Source: Arsenophonus nilaparvatae
Lineage (GTDB): Bacteria > Pseudomonadota > Gammaproteobacteria > Enterobacterales > Enterobacteriaceae
Direction: 5' to 3' (one strand)
DNA: 64,000 nucleotides
Assembly (NCBI RefSeq): GCF_000757905.1
Contig: NZ_JRLH01000007.1
Numbering within the stretch: position 1 is the first letter of the stretch; every line of letters begins with the position of its first letter. Made by a program: the position numbers and the translations under genes. This document shows, in pieces, positions 9,855 through 18,573 of the stretch. The notes under the pieces are model-generated. The model ran no database searches. It saw only the letters and a program-made list of their open reading frames with translations, and was not told the origin of the DNA.

Positions 9855-10145
9855 ATGATGCATTGTGTTGAATTTGATTTTCGTGAAATAGACAATCTGA
9901 ATGACTTTTATCAAAAAGCGATATTGGTTTTTGAATTACCAAAATGGTTTGGCCAAAATTTGGATGCACTTTGGGATATGTTGACTGGTGGAATTGCTTT
10001 ACCGGTAGAGGTTATTTTTTCTCATATAAATGAATATCAGTTAACAGAATTTGCTGAGCTGATAACGGTTTTTAGAGAAGCTGAACAAACATTGGGAGGG
10101 CAATTCATATTTCATTGCCGAGCCTCCCAATCTAATCCAGCTTAG
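9855..10145 (+). CDS. Barstar-family ribonuclease inhibitor (YhcO-like)
   Basis: A 96-residue cytoplasmic inhibitor that would block the upstream barnase-type RNase before export. The key family stretch NLDALWDMLTG, which holds the aspartate that plugs the barnase active site, lies around residues 36-46, and FREAEQTLGG matches the C-terminal helix. It begins with ATGATG immediately after the RNase stop, so the two are co-translated. E. coli keeps only a barstar homologue (yhcO) in the corresponding neighbourhood. The last residues are encoded inside a strong hairpin and the stop overlaps the convergent darP stop by four bases. Confidence 0.9.
   Translation: MMHCVEFDFREIDNLNDFYQKAILVFELPKWFGQNLDALWDMLTGGIALPVEVIFSHINEYQLTEFAELITVFREAEQTLGGQFIFHCRASQSNPA
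10091..10131 (-). terminator. Long hairpin inside the barstar 3' end, possible darP terminator
   Basis: ATTGGGAGG at 10091-10099 is complemented perfectly by CCTCCCAAT at 10123-10131, and the stem extends inward with GCAAT/ATTGC. It lies within the last codons of the barstar gene, directly downstream of the convergent darP stop. No clear T-run follows on either strand, so termination is inferred from stem strength and position only. Confidence 0.5.
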
Positions 10146-10681
10146 GCACTTTCAGATAGTGTCTTTAGGTATTGAAAGAGTTGGCGATAGGCTTTAGCCG
10201 GTTTATTTGCCTCTCTTTCTTTTTTACAGTTACGAATTAAGGTCCGTAGCTGTTGACGATCAGCTAAGGGAAATAAACGTATTACATCTTCAATTGCATT
10301 ATCGCCATTCTCTAATAATTGATTACGTAAAGCTTCAAGTTTATGTAATATGGCGATTTGTTGATTGTGCCGATTTTTTAGCTTATCCAACGCGTCATAA
10401 ATAGGTTGAGGATCTTGCGCTCTGAGTAATTTACCAATAAATTGTAGCTGGCGTCGTCGCCCTTCACGCTTAATTTTTTGCGCTAATTCAACAGCTGCTA
10501 GTAGTTCATCATTAAGGGGGATACGTTCTAGTTCATGTTTACTAAGTTCAACCAGTTCTGCTCCCAGCTTTTTTAGCGCTTCGGCATCACGCTTGATTTC
10601 GCTTTTACTGACCCAGATGATTTCATCCTTATCGATATTATCGGCGTTATCATCGAACCAGTTATCGGGCTGTTTTGCCAT
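10142..10681 (-). CDS. darP: DarP (YjgA), 50S ribosome assembly factor
   Basis: DarP is a small, basic, alpha-helical protein that binds late 50S precursors near the peptidyl-transferase centre. The product is 179 residues with the family's EIIWVSKSEIKRDAEALKKLG N-terminal helix region and C-terminal RTLIRNCKKEREANKP and AYRQLFQYL stretches. It is divergent from pmbA, as in most Enterobacterales. It is convergent and overlapping with barstar by four bases. The gene appears intact. Confidence 0.93.
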   Translation of the reverse strand: MAKQPDNWFDDNADNIDKDEIIWVSKSEIKRDAEALKKLGAELVELSKHELERIPLNDELLAAVELAQKIKREGRRRQLQFIGKLLRAQDPQPIYDALDKLKNRHNQQIAILHKLEALRNQLLENGDNAIEDVIRLFPLADRQQLRTLIRNCKKEREANKPAKAYRQLFQYLKTLSESA

Positions 10682-10863
10682 CGCGGTTTTCCTCTTAGCA
10701 AGACGTCGGATTATTTTATTTCAGAATAATCTGTCGTCTGGTATGTTAACATCTTATCTCTATTGTAACTGGGAAAATAGATTTAATGCTATAGAGGATT
10801 TATTTTCTGCTGAAGATAGGTATTGGTTGAGTTGATTTTATTTTCTATTTTTGGATGATATCA

Positions 10864-12204
10864 ATGAGTTTGACGGAACAGGTTTTATTACAACGTAAAC
10901 AATTAGAAGAAACAGTTGCCTATGCATTATCAATCGCCAAAAAGAGTTGTGATGCAGCTGAAGTGGCTATTAATAAATCAACAGGTATCAGTGTAAGTAC
11001 ACGTTTTGGTGAAACTGAAAATATTGAATTTAATAGTGATGGTGCTCTTGGCATTACGGTTTATCATAAACAACGTAAAGGTAGTGCATCGTCCACTAAT
11101 TTACATCCAGCAGCGATTAAGCGTACTGTGCAAGCGGCTATTGATATTGCACAGTATACTTCGGAAGATCCTTTTGCTGGTTTAGCAGACGCTGACCTTT
11201 TGGCTTATCAATCACCTGATTTAAAACTCTTTTATCCCTTTGATATTGATGCTGAAAAAGCGATCCAATTGGCAGGTCAAGCGGAGATGTCGGCTTTAAA
11301 TGCGGATAAAAGAATTAAAAATACTGAAGGTGGAAGTTTTAATAGTCATTATGGCATTAGAGTGTTTGGTAATACTCACGGAATGCTACAGAGCTATTGC
11401 TCCAGTCGGCACTCAATGTCAAGTTGTGTGATTGCTCAGGAAAATGATGGAATGGAGCGCGATTATGCTTATTCCATTGCCCGTCGATTAGAGGATTTGC
11501 AATCACCTCAATGGGTTGGACAGGAGGCTGCTCGCCGAACTGTCGCCAGGCTTTCACCGCGTAAATTATCAACTATGAAGACACCGGTCATTTTTGCTGC
11601 TGAGGTAGCAACCGGTTTATTTGGTCACCTGGTTGGTGCGATTAGTGGTACAAGTATTTATCGTAGATCCTCTTTTTTATTAGACAGCCTCGGTAAGCAA
11701 ATTTTTCCTTCTTGGCTAACCATTCAGGAGAAGCCACATCTGATTAGCGGACTAGCGTCATCTCCCTTTGATAGTGAAGGTGTGAACACTAGTCAACGTA
11801 ATATTATTGAGCAAGGGATATTACAAACTTGGTTATTGATCAGTTATTCAGCACGTAAGCTTGGCTTGCAGAGTACTGGTCATGCTGGTGGTATTCATAA
11901 CTGGCATATTGCCGGCCAGGGGTTAGATTTTGCTGCTTTATTGCGAGAAATGGGGACGGGGTTAGTTGTTACTGAATTGATGGGGCAGGGAGTTAGCTCG
12001 GTAACGGGGGATTATTCTCGGGGAGCAGCCGGTTTTTGGGTTGAAAACGGCGTAATACAATATCCTGTCAGTGAAATTACTATTGCTGGCAATCTAAAAC
12101 AGATGTGGGCTAATATTGTAACAATAGGCAACGATATTGAAACTCGCAGTAATATTCAATGTGGTTCGGTATTATTACCAGAAATGCATGTTGCTGGTCA
12201 GTAA
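10864..12204 (+). CDS. pmbA: PmbA (TldE), metalloprotease subunit
   Basis: PmbA is the non-catalytic partner of TldD in the TldD/TldE protease. The product is about 446 residues, near the E. coli 450, and shows the family stretches TGISVSTRFGETENIEFNSD, NTEGGSFNSHYG, STGHAGGIHNW and GDYSRGAAGFWVENG. Two close in-frame ATGs exist, at 10855 and 10864. The second has TGGA at sensible distance and gives the N-terminus seen in relatives (MSLTEQV). It is divergent from darP. Confidence 0.94.
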   Translation: MSLTEQVLLQRKQLEETVAYALSIAKKSCDAAEVAINKSTGISVSTRFGETENIEFNSDGALGITVYHKQRKGSASSTNLHPAAIKRTVQAAIDIAQYTSEDPFAGLADADLLAYQSPDLKLFYPFDIDAEKAIQLAGQAEMSALNADKRIKNTEGGSFNSHYGIRVFGNTHGMLQSYCSSRHSMSSCVIAQENDGMERDYAYSIARRLEDLQSPQWVGQEAARRTVARLSPRKLSTMKTPVIFAAEVATGLFGHLVGAISGTSIYRRSSFLLDSLGKQIFPSWLTIQEKPHLISGLASSPFDSEGVNTSQRNIIEQGILQTWLLISYSARKLGLQSTGHAGGIHNWHIAGQGLDFAALLREMGTGLVVTELMGQGVSSVTGDYSRGAAGFWVENGVIQYPVSEITIAGNLKQMWANIVTIGNDIETRSNIQCGSVLLPEMHVAGQ

Positions 12205-12507
12205 ATTTTGCTAATAATTGCTGTCGTTGAATGAGAAGATTTGGCCGGATTGAACGGTTAAAATGGTAGGCATTTACAGCAAGAGCAGAAATTACCTGAT
12301 GACGGAGAAGTTATCGATGGGGTTGATGCCAACTCAGTAGCATTTTAGTGTGGCAGAATGACTTTTACTCAATTTGCCACAGTATATGAAATGACATTGA
12401 AAGAATAATAGTGTTAGCAGATATCGCGTAATTTTGAGGTAGTTGATAGCGGTGAAAAGTGGCTGTCTAATAACGTTGATTTAATTAAACTTTTTGAAAG
12501 AGACTGG
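12205..12507. other. Gap of 303 bases between pmbA and ptsO
   Basis: No intact gene. One plus-strand frame reads like protein for about 60 codons but is broken by several stops (around 12346, 12407 and 12417), which could be the eroded remnant of a gene. No terminator or RNA gene is recognised. Both flanking genes end here (convergent), so a terminator would be expected but is not obvious. Confidence 0.35.
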
Positions 12508-12780
12508 TTAATCGTCTTCAAGTTTATGATGAAAAAGTTGAATAATTGCTGCTAGTGCCTGCTCTTCATCTGGACCGGTTACTTCAATATCGATATAACT
12601 ACCTTGTTCTGAATCTAACATTAACATCGCTATAACACTATCTGCTTGAGCTTCTATATTATGGCAATTGCGCAATAGCACCGAAGATTCAAATTGTTGG
12701 ATTAGTTCACAGAGCATCATTGCTGGCCTGGCATGCATACCCTGTTGATTTTTTATAATAATGCGGTGATAGACAGTCAT
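12508..12780 (-). CDS. ptsO: NPr, HPr-like phosphocarrier of the nitrogen PTS
   Basis: NPr passes phosphate from EI-Ntr (PtsP) to EIIA-Ntr (PtsN) in a regulatory phosphorelay tied to nitrogen and potassium balance. The 90-residue product has the HPr fold signature, with the active histidine in GMHARPAMM near residue 16 and the serine region SVIAMLML. It overlaps rapZ by four bases (ATGA), so the two are translationally coupled, and it is the last gene of the rpoN-hpf-ptsN-rapZ-ptsO group. Confidence 0.95.
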   Translation of the reverse strand: MTVYHRIIIKNQQGMHARPAMMLCELIQQFESSVLLRNCHNIEAQADSVIAMLMLDSEQGSYIDIEVTGPDEEQALAAIIQLFHHKLEDD

Positions 12781-13631
12781 GACTTTCTCTTTTCTAACGT
12801 CCGATGACGCGACTGAACATTTTTGCCTCTAGAACGAAAGTAATCAGCCAGTTGTTCGGCAACATATACTGAACGGTGTTTACCTCCGGTACAACCGATA
12901 GCAATCGTCAAATAGCTACGGTTATTAGATTCTAACATGGGTAACCATAATTCAAGATAACTACGTGTTTGATAGATAAAGTTATGCACTTCTGTGTGTC
13001 GGTCAAGAAAGGCAGCAACAGGACGATCGAGACCTGTCATAGGACGTAATTTAGGATCCCAATGTGGGTTAGGTAAAAAACGGACATCAAACACATAATC
13101 TGCATCGATCGGAATACCATGTTTAAAGCCAAAGGATTCGAAAACCATGGTCAATTCACGTTCCCGTTTACCTAATAAGCGTGCTCTAAGCATTTCAGCC
13201 AGTTCATGTACTGACATTTCAGAGGTGTCGATAACTAAATCTGCGCGTGAGCAGAGTGGCTCTAATAGATCATTTTCTTCATCAATAGCATTTTCTAATG
13301 ATAAATTTTTATTGGAGAGTGGATGCAAACGGCGTGTATCACTATATCTTCTGATCAGCGTATTACGATCTGCATCAAGAAAAAGTAATTGTGGGGAAAA
13401 ACTAGCCGGTAGATTTTTTAATGCATTCTCGAAAATTGTTGGGTTGTCTGGCATATTACGAACATCGATACTCACGGCCGCAGAAGTTTGTCGTTCAGCA
13501 AGTGAATTTGCTAATTCTGGCAGTAAAATAACGGGCAGATTGTCAACACAATAAAAACCCATATCCTCCAGTGCCCGTAGAGCAACTGATTTACCTGAAC
13601 CAGAACGGCCACTGACTATCATCAGCACCAT
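12777..13631 (-). CDS. rapZ: RapZ, RNase adapter protein
   Basis: RapZ binds the small RNA GlmZ and hands it to RNase E, thereby controlling glucosamine-6-phosphate synthase levels and sensing glucosamine-6-phosphate. The N-terminal Walker A GRSGSGKS (residues 8-15) and the C-terminal RNA-binding KRELTM-like and HPHWDPKLR-type stretches are present, ending in the basic SRHRTLEKRKS tail. The 284-residue length equals that of E. coli and identity is very high. It sits in the rpoN operon tail and overlaps ptsO. Confidence 0.96.
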   Translation of the reverse strand: MVLMIVSGRSGSGKSVALRALEDMGFYCVDNLPVILLPELANSLAERQTSAAVSIDVRNMPDNPTIFENALKNLPASFSPQLLFLDADRNTLIRRYSDTRRLHPLSNKNLSLENAIDEENDLLEPLCSRADLVIDTSEMSVHELAEMLRARLLGKRERELTMVFESFGFKHGIPIDADYVFDVRFLPNPHWDPKLRPMTGLDRPVAAFLDRHTEVHNFIYQTRSYLELWLPMLESNNRSYLTIAIGCTGGKHRSVYVAEQLADYFRSRGKNVQSRHRTLEKRKS

Positions 13632-13696
13632 GAGTCATACCCCTTAAGTTTCTTCACAATGAAAATCATTATTTGGCTTAGATTTTTAGAAACCAG

Positions 13697-14164
13697 TTAT
13701 TCAGTAATGATTTTATAGAGTTCATCATTACTTTGCGCAGCGCGTAAACGACGACATAGGTTCTTATCAGCTAACCGTTTGGCAATTAAAGAGAGAGTAT
13801 GTAAATGTGTTTTACATTGCTCTGAAGGAACTAATAATGCAAACAGTAAATCGACTGACTGATTATCAATGGCATCAAAAGCAATAGGTTCATCTAAATG
13901 GAGAAAAACACCAACTGCGTCGGATGAATTGTTTTCATTTAATTTGCCATGTGGGATTGCAATACCTCCACCGATACCGGTTGTGCCGACTTTTTCACGG
14001 GTTAATAATGAGTCAAAAACGACACTTTCAGGTACATTCAGTGCAATTGCAGCAACTTCACTAATAATTTCTAGTGCTCGTTTTTTACTCGTACAATGTA
14101 CATTATTTAGTGTACATGATGGTGTTAATACCGAGCTTAATGATAATTTTTTTTCACTGTTCAT
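13697..14164 (-). CDS. ptsN: EIIA-Ntr, nitrogen PTS regulatory protein
   Basis: PtsN is the terminal acceptor of the nitrogen PTS; its unphosphorylated form regulates the TrkA potassium transporter, KdpD and envelope stress. The active histidine is in AIPHGKL (near residue 72). The 155-residue product lacks the short acidic tail found after YQIITD in E. coli (163 residues) but keeps the whole domain. It lies between hpf and rapZ. Confidence 0.94.
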   Translation of the reverse strand: MNSEKKLSLSSVLTPSCTLNNVHCTSKKRALEIISEVAAIALNVPESVVFDSLLTREKVGTTGIGGGIAIPHGKLNENNSSDAVGVFLHLDEPIAFDAIDNQSVDLLFALLVPSEQCKTHLHTLSLIAKRLADKNLCRRLRAAQSNDELYKIITE

Positions 14165-14284
14165 TGGATTTATTCACTTAGGGCAATTATACCAGATATC
14201 CATAATGAATATCTGGCATGAACGATACTAACATCGATAATCTACATTTAGTGTCATAGTGCCCTTATTGTTTAATAACACAGA

Positions 14285-14572
14285 TTAATGTTGTTTCAAT
14301 TTTTCTTTGTATTTAGTAAGCTGGCGCGCCATTTTTTCTACCATGGCATCAATTGCCGCATACATATCATCTTCTTGAGCAGAAGCATGTAGTTCTGCTC
14401 CATTTACTTTCGCCGTTGCCTCAGCAATTTGATTAAATTTCTGTACTTTTAAAATTATATGAATAGCATTGATATGGTCAAAATATTGTTCAAATTTTGA
14501 ACACTTTTCTTCCACGGTTTGGCGTAATGCTTCGGTAATTTTAATATTTTGGCCAGTAATTTGAAATTCCAT
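14285..14572 (-). CDS. hpf: Hpf, short ribosome hibernation promoting factor
   Basis: Hpf binds the 30S decoding centre in stationary phase and promotes 100S dimers together with RMF. The 95-residue product is the short gamma-proteobacterial form. It starts with MEFQITGQNIKITEALRQ and has the conserved DDMYAAIDAMVEKMARQL helix. It directly follows rpoN with a 22-base gap, the standard order. Confidence 0.95.
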   Translation of the reverse strand: MEFQITGQNIKITEALRQTVEEKCSKFEQYFDHINAIHIILKVQKFNQIAEATAKVNGAELHASAQEDDMYAAIDAMVEKMARQLTKYKEKLKQH

Positions 14573-14594
14573 AGTATCTTCCTTCTCAGTTAAT

Positions 14595-16034
14595 TCAAAT
14601 CAGTTTTTTACGCTGATTCGAGGGTGGAATGGATAGAGACTCTCGATATTTAGCAACTGTACGACGAGCAATTTGAATACCCTGTTCTGCTAGTATGCTC
14701 GTTAATTTGTTATCACTCAAGGGTTTTGCAGGGTTCTCTGCCGCAATGAGTTTTTTTACTAGCGCGCGTATAGCGATAGAAGAGGCTTCTCCTCCGGTAT
14801 CAGTGTTAACATGGCTAGAAAAAAAGTATTTCAGTTCAAAAATACCTCTTGGACTATGTAGATACTTTTGCGATGTGACACGGGAAATCGTCGATTCGTG
14901 CATATCAACCTGATAAGCAATATCCGCTAGTACCATAGGTTTCATATGCTCTTCACCATATTCAAAAAACTGTTGTTGATTTTCAACAATACATTGGGCA
15001 ACTTTTAATAAAGTTTCATTACGACTTTCTAAACTTTTTATTAACCATTTTGCATCTTGTAAGTTATTACGGATGAATTGGTTATCTTCTTCATTATCAG
15101 AGTGTTTACCTAGAGAAGCATAATGTTGATTGATTTTTAAGCGTGGAATGTTTTCAGTATTTAGAGCTACTTGCCAGTCATTATCTATTTTGCGCACTAG
15201 AGCATCGGGGACAATATATTGTGGTTCATTAGTTTGAATGATTTGCCCAGGTTTAGGATCTAATCGTTGGATCATCGCGATAACTTCTTTCAAGGCCGTT
15301 TCTTTTAATTTGGTTTTTCGGCTAAGTTGCCGAAAATCACGATTGCCTAGTAATTCTAAATGGTCGTTAATTATCAGTTTAGCTTCTTTTAGAAAAGGAG
15401 TCTCGCGAGGTAACGCTGATAACTGAATTAGTAAGCAGTCTTTTAAATTTTTGGCTGCGACGCCAATCGGATCGAAGTGCTGGATCCGTTTTAATACAAT
15501 TTCAACTTCTTCCTGGGTAATATCTGCTAGGGCTAAACCCGCGTAAATATCTTCAATAGTGGTGCTTAAATAGCCGGAATCGTCCACAGCATCAATAATG
15601 GCGGTAGCAATCGCGGCATCTATTTCAGTAAAAGGTGTTAATGATGCTTGCCAGGATAAATAATCTTGCAACGTTTGCAATGTTTCTCCTTGGTAGATAG
15701 GAAAATCATTGTCACTAAAATTATTGGTTAGAGTTGGATAGTTATCTGAGGGGTAAATTTCTTCCCAATTAGTATCTAAAGGTAATTCGCTTGGCACATC
15801 ATTTTGTTCGATGGCGTCAAAACTATCTAGTGCCGTTGGCTCGTTATCATTAATATCTGATGTTTCAATTTCCTGGTAGAGGTCATCTTGTTCAAGTAAA
15901 GGATTGCTTTCAAGAGCTTGCTGAATTTCGTGTTGAAGTTCTAATGTTGAAAGTTGCAACAAACGAATAGCTTGTTGTAGCTGTGGTGTCATAGCCAACT
16001 GCTGACTGAGTCGGAGTTGCAAACTCTGTTTCAT
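14595..16034 (-). CDS. rpoN: RpoN, RNA polymerase sigma-54 factor
   Basis: Sigma-54 directs RNA polymerase to -24/-12 promoters and needs AAA+ activators. The 479-residue product has the glutamine-rich activator region I (MKQSLQLRLSQQLAMTPQLQ), an acidic region II near residues 50-115, the core-binding domain, the HTH, and a C-terminal RpoN box ARRTVAKYRE that reads the -24 element. It sits between lptB and hpf as in E. coli (477 residues). Intact. Confidence 0.96.
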   Translation of the reverse strand: MKQSLQLRLSQQLAMTPQLQQAIRLLQLSTLELQHEIQQALESNPLLEQDDLYQEIETSDINDNEPTALDSFDAIEQNDVPSELPLDTNWEEIYPSDNYPTLTNNFSDNDFPIYQGETLQTLQDYLSWQASLTPFTEIDAAIATAIIDAVDDSGYLSTTIEDIYAGLALADITQEEVEIVLKRIQHFDPIGVAAKNLKDCLLIQLSALPRETPFLKEAKLIINDHLELLGNRDFRQLSRKTKLKETALKEVIAMIQRLDPKPGQIIQTNEPQYIVPDALVRKIDNDWQVALNTENIPRLKINQHYASLGKHSDNEEDNQFIRNNLQDAKWLIKSLESRNETLLKVAQCIVENQQQFFEYGEEHMKPMVLADIAYQVDMHESTISRVTSQKYLHSPRGIFELKYFFSSHVNTDTGGEASSIAIRALVKKLIAAENPAKPLSDNKLTSILAEQGIQIARRTVAKYRESLSIPPSNQRKKLI

Positions 16035-16098
16035 AAAATTGGCTTAGCCTCTTGGGAATAACATAATAAAAAAATTTACCAACTTTAATTAGTCACGG

Positions 16099-16824
16099 TT
16101 AGAGGCGGAAACCTTCTCCCAAATAGACACGTTTGACTTGTTCATTTTCTAAAATCGCTTTAGGAGTTCCATGAGCGATAAGATGACCTTGACTGACAAT
16201 GTAAGCACGTTCACAGACATCTAATGTCTCTCTCACATTGTGATCGGTTATTAATACGCCTAAACCATAATCTCTCAAGTGTTGGATTATTTTTTTTATA
16301 TCTAATACTGAAATCGGATCAACACCAGCAAAAGGTTCATCTAAAAGAATAAATTTAGGATCAGCCGCTAATGCCCGGGCTATTTCTACCCGGCGACGCT
16401 CCCCGCCAGAAAGTGATTGACCGAGGTTATTTCGCAAATGAGTAATACTAAACTCTTCCATCAATTCTTCGGCACGTTGCTGTTTTTCTTCGAATGTTAA
16501 ATCTTTACGAATTTCTAATACAGCCATCAGATTATCGTAAACGTTTAGTCGGCGAAATATTGAGGCTTCTTGTGGTAAATAACCTATTCCCCTACGAGCC
16601 CGTTCGTGAAGCGGCAGCAAACTAATATCTTCATCGTCGATAGCAATTTTTCCAGTATCACGAGGAACGATACCAACTACCATATAAAAGGTTGTCGTTT
16701 TACCTGCACCGTTTGGCCCAAGTAAACCAACGATTTCACCTGAACTGACCTCCAGGCTAACGTCTTCAACAACCTTGCGGTTTTTGTATGTTTTTGCCAA
16801 ATGTTTCGCAGTTAATTTCGCCAT
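16099..16824 (-). CDS. lptB: LptB, ATPase of the LPS export complex
   Basis: Cytoplasmic ABC ATPase that, with LptFG, drives LPS extraction from the inner membrane through the LptC-A-DE bridge. The 241-residue protein shows Walker A GPNGAGKTT, the signature LSGGERRRVEIARAL, Walker B ILLDEPFAGVDP and the switch histidine in ITDHNVRET. It follows lptA by six bases. The gene is essential in LPS-making bacteria and appears fully intact. Confidence 0.97.
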   Translation of the reverse strand: MAKLTAKHLAKTYKNRKVVEDVSLEVSSGEIVGLLGPNGAGKTTTFYMVVGIVPRDTGKIAIDDEDISLLPLHERARRGIGYLPQEASIFRRLNVYDNLMAVLEIRKDLTFEEKQQRAEELMEEFSITHLRNNLGQSLSGGERRRVEIARALAADPKFILLDEPFAGVDPISVLDIKKIIQHLRDYGLGVLITDHNVRETLDVCERAYIVSQGHLIAHGTPKAILENEQVKRVYLGEGFRL

Positions 16825-16830
16825 TTTTTA

Positions 16831-17385
16831 TTATTTACTCTTACTATTATTTGTACTTTTTACCCCAGGGCCTTTTTCTTGTAATTGGGAAGGTAACAGT
16901 ATGGTCGTTACTCGTTTCCCTTTATCACTAAATGCTTCCATTTGTTGGGTTGGGACTAAATAGGTAATTTTGTCACCTTTAATATTGCTATCTAGTTGTT
17001 CAAGGTAAGCATTACCCGTTAGGATGACCAGCTCTTTTTCCATTTCATAACGTATTTTGTCGCTGTGACCTTTGATCGGTTTACCATCATCTTGTAATTG
17101 ATAGAAATTGGCTGGTGTACCATAGGCTTCGACAACCATCTTTTTGGCATCGCCGTTCGGACGGGTGACAACAACTTTATCAGCTCGAACATCTATAGAA
17201 CCTTGTTTTATGACAACATTTTCTGTAAATGTGGTAATATTTTTTTCTAAATCAAGTGACTGTTTAACTGAATCAATCTGAATGGGTTGTTGAGAATCAC
17301 TTTTCAGCGCTATTGCTGGCAAGCTTAATATGAATATTGAACTAGTCAATGCTACATTAATGAAGATTTTTTTTGCCAATATCAT
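16831..17385 (-). CDS. lptA: LptA, periplasmic LPS bridge protein
   Basis: LptA forms the periplasmic beta-jellyroll filament that carries LPS from LptC to LptD. The 184-residue product begins with a Sec signal peptide (about residues 1-26, cleavage after IALA-like residues), followed by the OstA domain with FTENVVIKQGSIDVRADKVV and a lysine-rich C-terminus. lptC ends immediately before it with no gap, and lptB follows. Confidence 0.95.
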   Translation of the reverse strand: MILAKKIFINVALTSSIFILSLPAIALKSDSQQPIQIDSVKQSLDLEKNITTFTENVVIKQGSIDVRADKVVVTRPNGDAKKMVVEAYGTPANFYQLQDDGKPIKGHSDKIRYEMEKELVILTGNAYLEQLDSNIKGDKITYLVPTQQMEAFSDKGKRVTTILLPSQLQEKGPGVKSTNNSKSK

Positions 17386-17976
17386 TTAGTTGTTTCCTTC
17401 GGGAGCTGTTTGCTTATTGGGGATTTCATAATAGGTTTTAACATCTTCAATTAATTCAGCGGTATGCGTTCTCATATTACCGCGCATTTTCATACCCACT
17501 GATCGTAAACCGATACCAATTACTGTGACTTTATCATCAGATGAAACATCCTGGGTAATTAGGTTAACGATGGCATTTTCCGTCAAAATTTTTTGTAAAT
17601 CTGAAGTTGGATTTAAGCTATTTACTTGAACATTACCATATAAATAAAGCATGTTGTCGTTGGTTAATTTGGCTTTATTAGAGCGTACGGCCCAAGAGGG
17701 GATACTTTTTGGGTCATAAGTTGTTAATACTGGATTAATAAACCAGCTGGTTTTATTACTCGAAAAGTGGTGCGTCTCATCCGTTATCAGCTTATAGGCC
17801 AATTTACCCATTGGATCATAGACATGGGTAATGGCATTACCAGTTTGATAATTTGGTTGGCTGTTATCAACCATAGCGGGTGCTTTTGATTGATTAAAAT
17901 CAGCTAAGTTCCAGCCAATAAGCGCTAAAACAATTAGTGTTAATATAATGTTAAGCCAAAACTTAAATTTGCTCAT
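17386..17976 (-). CDS. lptC: LptC, inner-membrane LPS acceptor
   Basis: LptC is a bitopic protein that receives LPS from LptB2FG and hands it to LptA. The 196-residue product has one N-terminal transmembrane helix (about residues 7-25) and a periplasmic jellyroll with YDPMGKLAYKL and NMRTHTAELIEDVKTYYEI. Its order in kdsD-kdsC-lptC-lptA-lptB is the conserved one. Confidence 0.95.
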   Translation of the reverse strand: MSKFKFWLNIILTLIVLALIGWNLADFNQSKAPAMVDNSQPNYQTGNAITHVYDPMGKLAYKLITDETHHFSSNKTSWFINPVLTTYDPKSIPSWAVRSNKAKLTNDNMLYLYGNVQVNSLNPTSDLQKILTENAIVNLITQDVSSDDKVTVIGIGLRSVGMKMRGNMRTHTAELIEDVKTYYEIPNKQTAPEGNN

Positions 17977-17993
17977 CGTTGTTTCATTTTTGC

Positions 17994-18557
17994 CTATATT
18001 GATAAACCGTGGGCATTTTCTATCTTATCTTGAGCAAGCAGGATCAGATCACAAATTTCACGTACCGCACCTTTGCCGCCTGCTTGATATGTAACATAAT
18101 GCGCTTTACTTAACAACATTGGATGCGCGTCAGCTACAGCAACCGAAAGCCCTATCTGCGACATGACCGGCCAGTCAATTAAATCATCACCAATATAAGC
18201 AATCTGTTGAGGTTGGAGTTTTAATCGGGTTATCAGATCATTATAAGCTAATTTTTTTTCACTTTGCCCTTGGTAAAGATAATTAATACCGAGTGTTTTG
18301 GCACGATCTTCCAATAATTTAGCTTTACGACCAGTAATAATGGCAACTTCAATTGCAGAGGTCAGTAAACAACGGATACCATAACCATCTTTTACATTGA
18401 ATGCTTTTAGTTCTTCTCCATTATTTCCCATATAAATTAAGCCATCTGTCATGACACCATCAACATCACAAATTAGTAATTTTATAAGACGTGCTTTTTC
18501 AACGATATGTTGGTCTATTGGGCCATAACAGGTTGTGATTTTATTATCATTATTCAT
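17994..18557 (-). CDS. kdsC: KdsC, Kdo-8-phosphate phosphatase
   Basis: KdsC removes the phosphate from Kdo-8-phosphate, giving Kdo for the LPS inner core. The HAD-type nucleophile motif DVDGVMTDG is near residue 31, with AIITGRKAKLLEDRA and IGDDLIDWPVM completing the catalytic loops. The 187-residue size matches E. coli (188). It lies 16 bases after kdsD and just before lptC. Confidence 0.96.
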   Translation of the reverse strand: MNNDNKITTCYGPIDQHIVEKARLIKLLICDVDGVMTDGLIYMGNNGEELKAFNVKDGYGIRCLLTSAIEVAIITGRKAKLLEDRAKTLGINYLYQGQSEKKLAYNDLITRLKLQPQQIAYIGDDLIDWPVMSQIGLSVAVADAHPMLLSKAHYVTYQAGGKGAVREICDLILLAQDKIENAHGLSI

Positions 18558-18573
18558 GTATTATTTCCAATAA

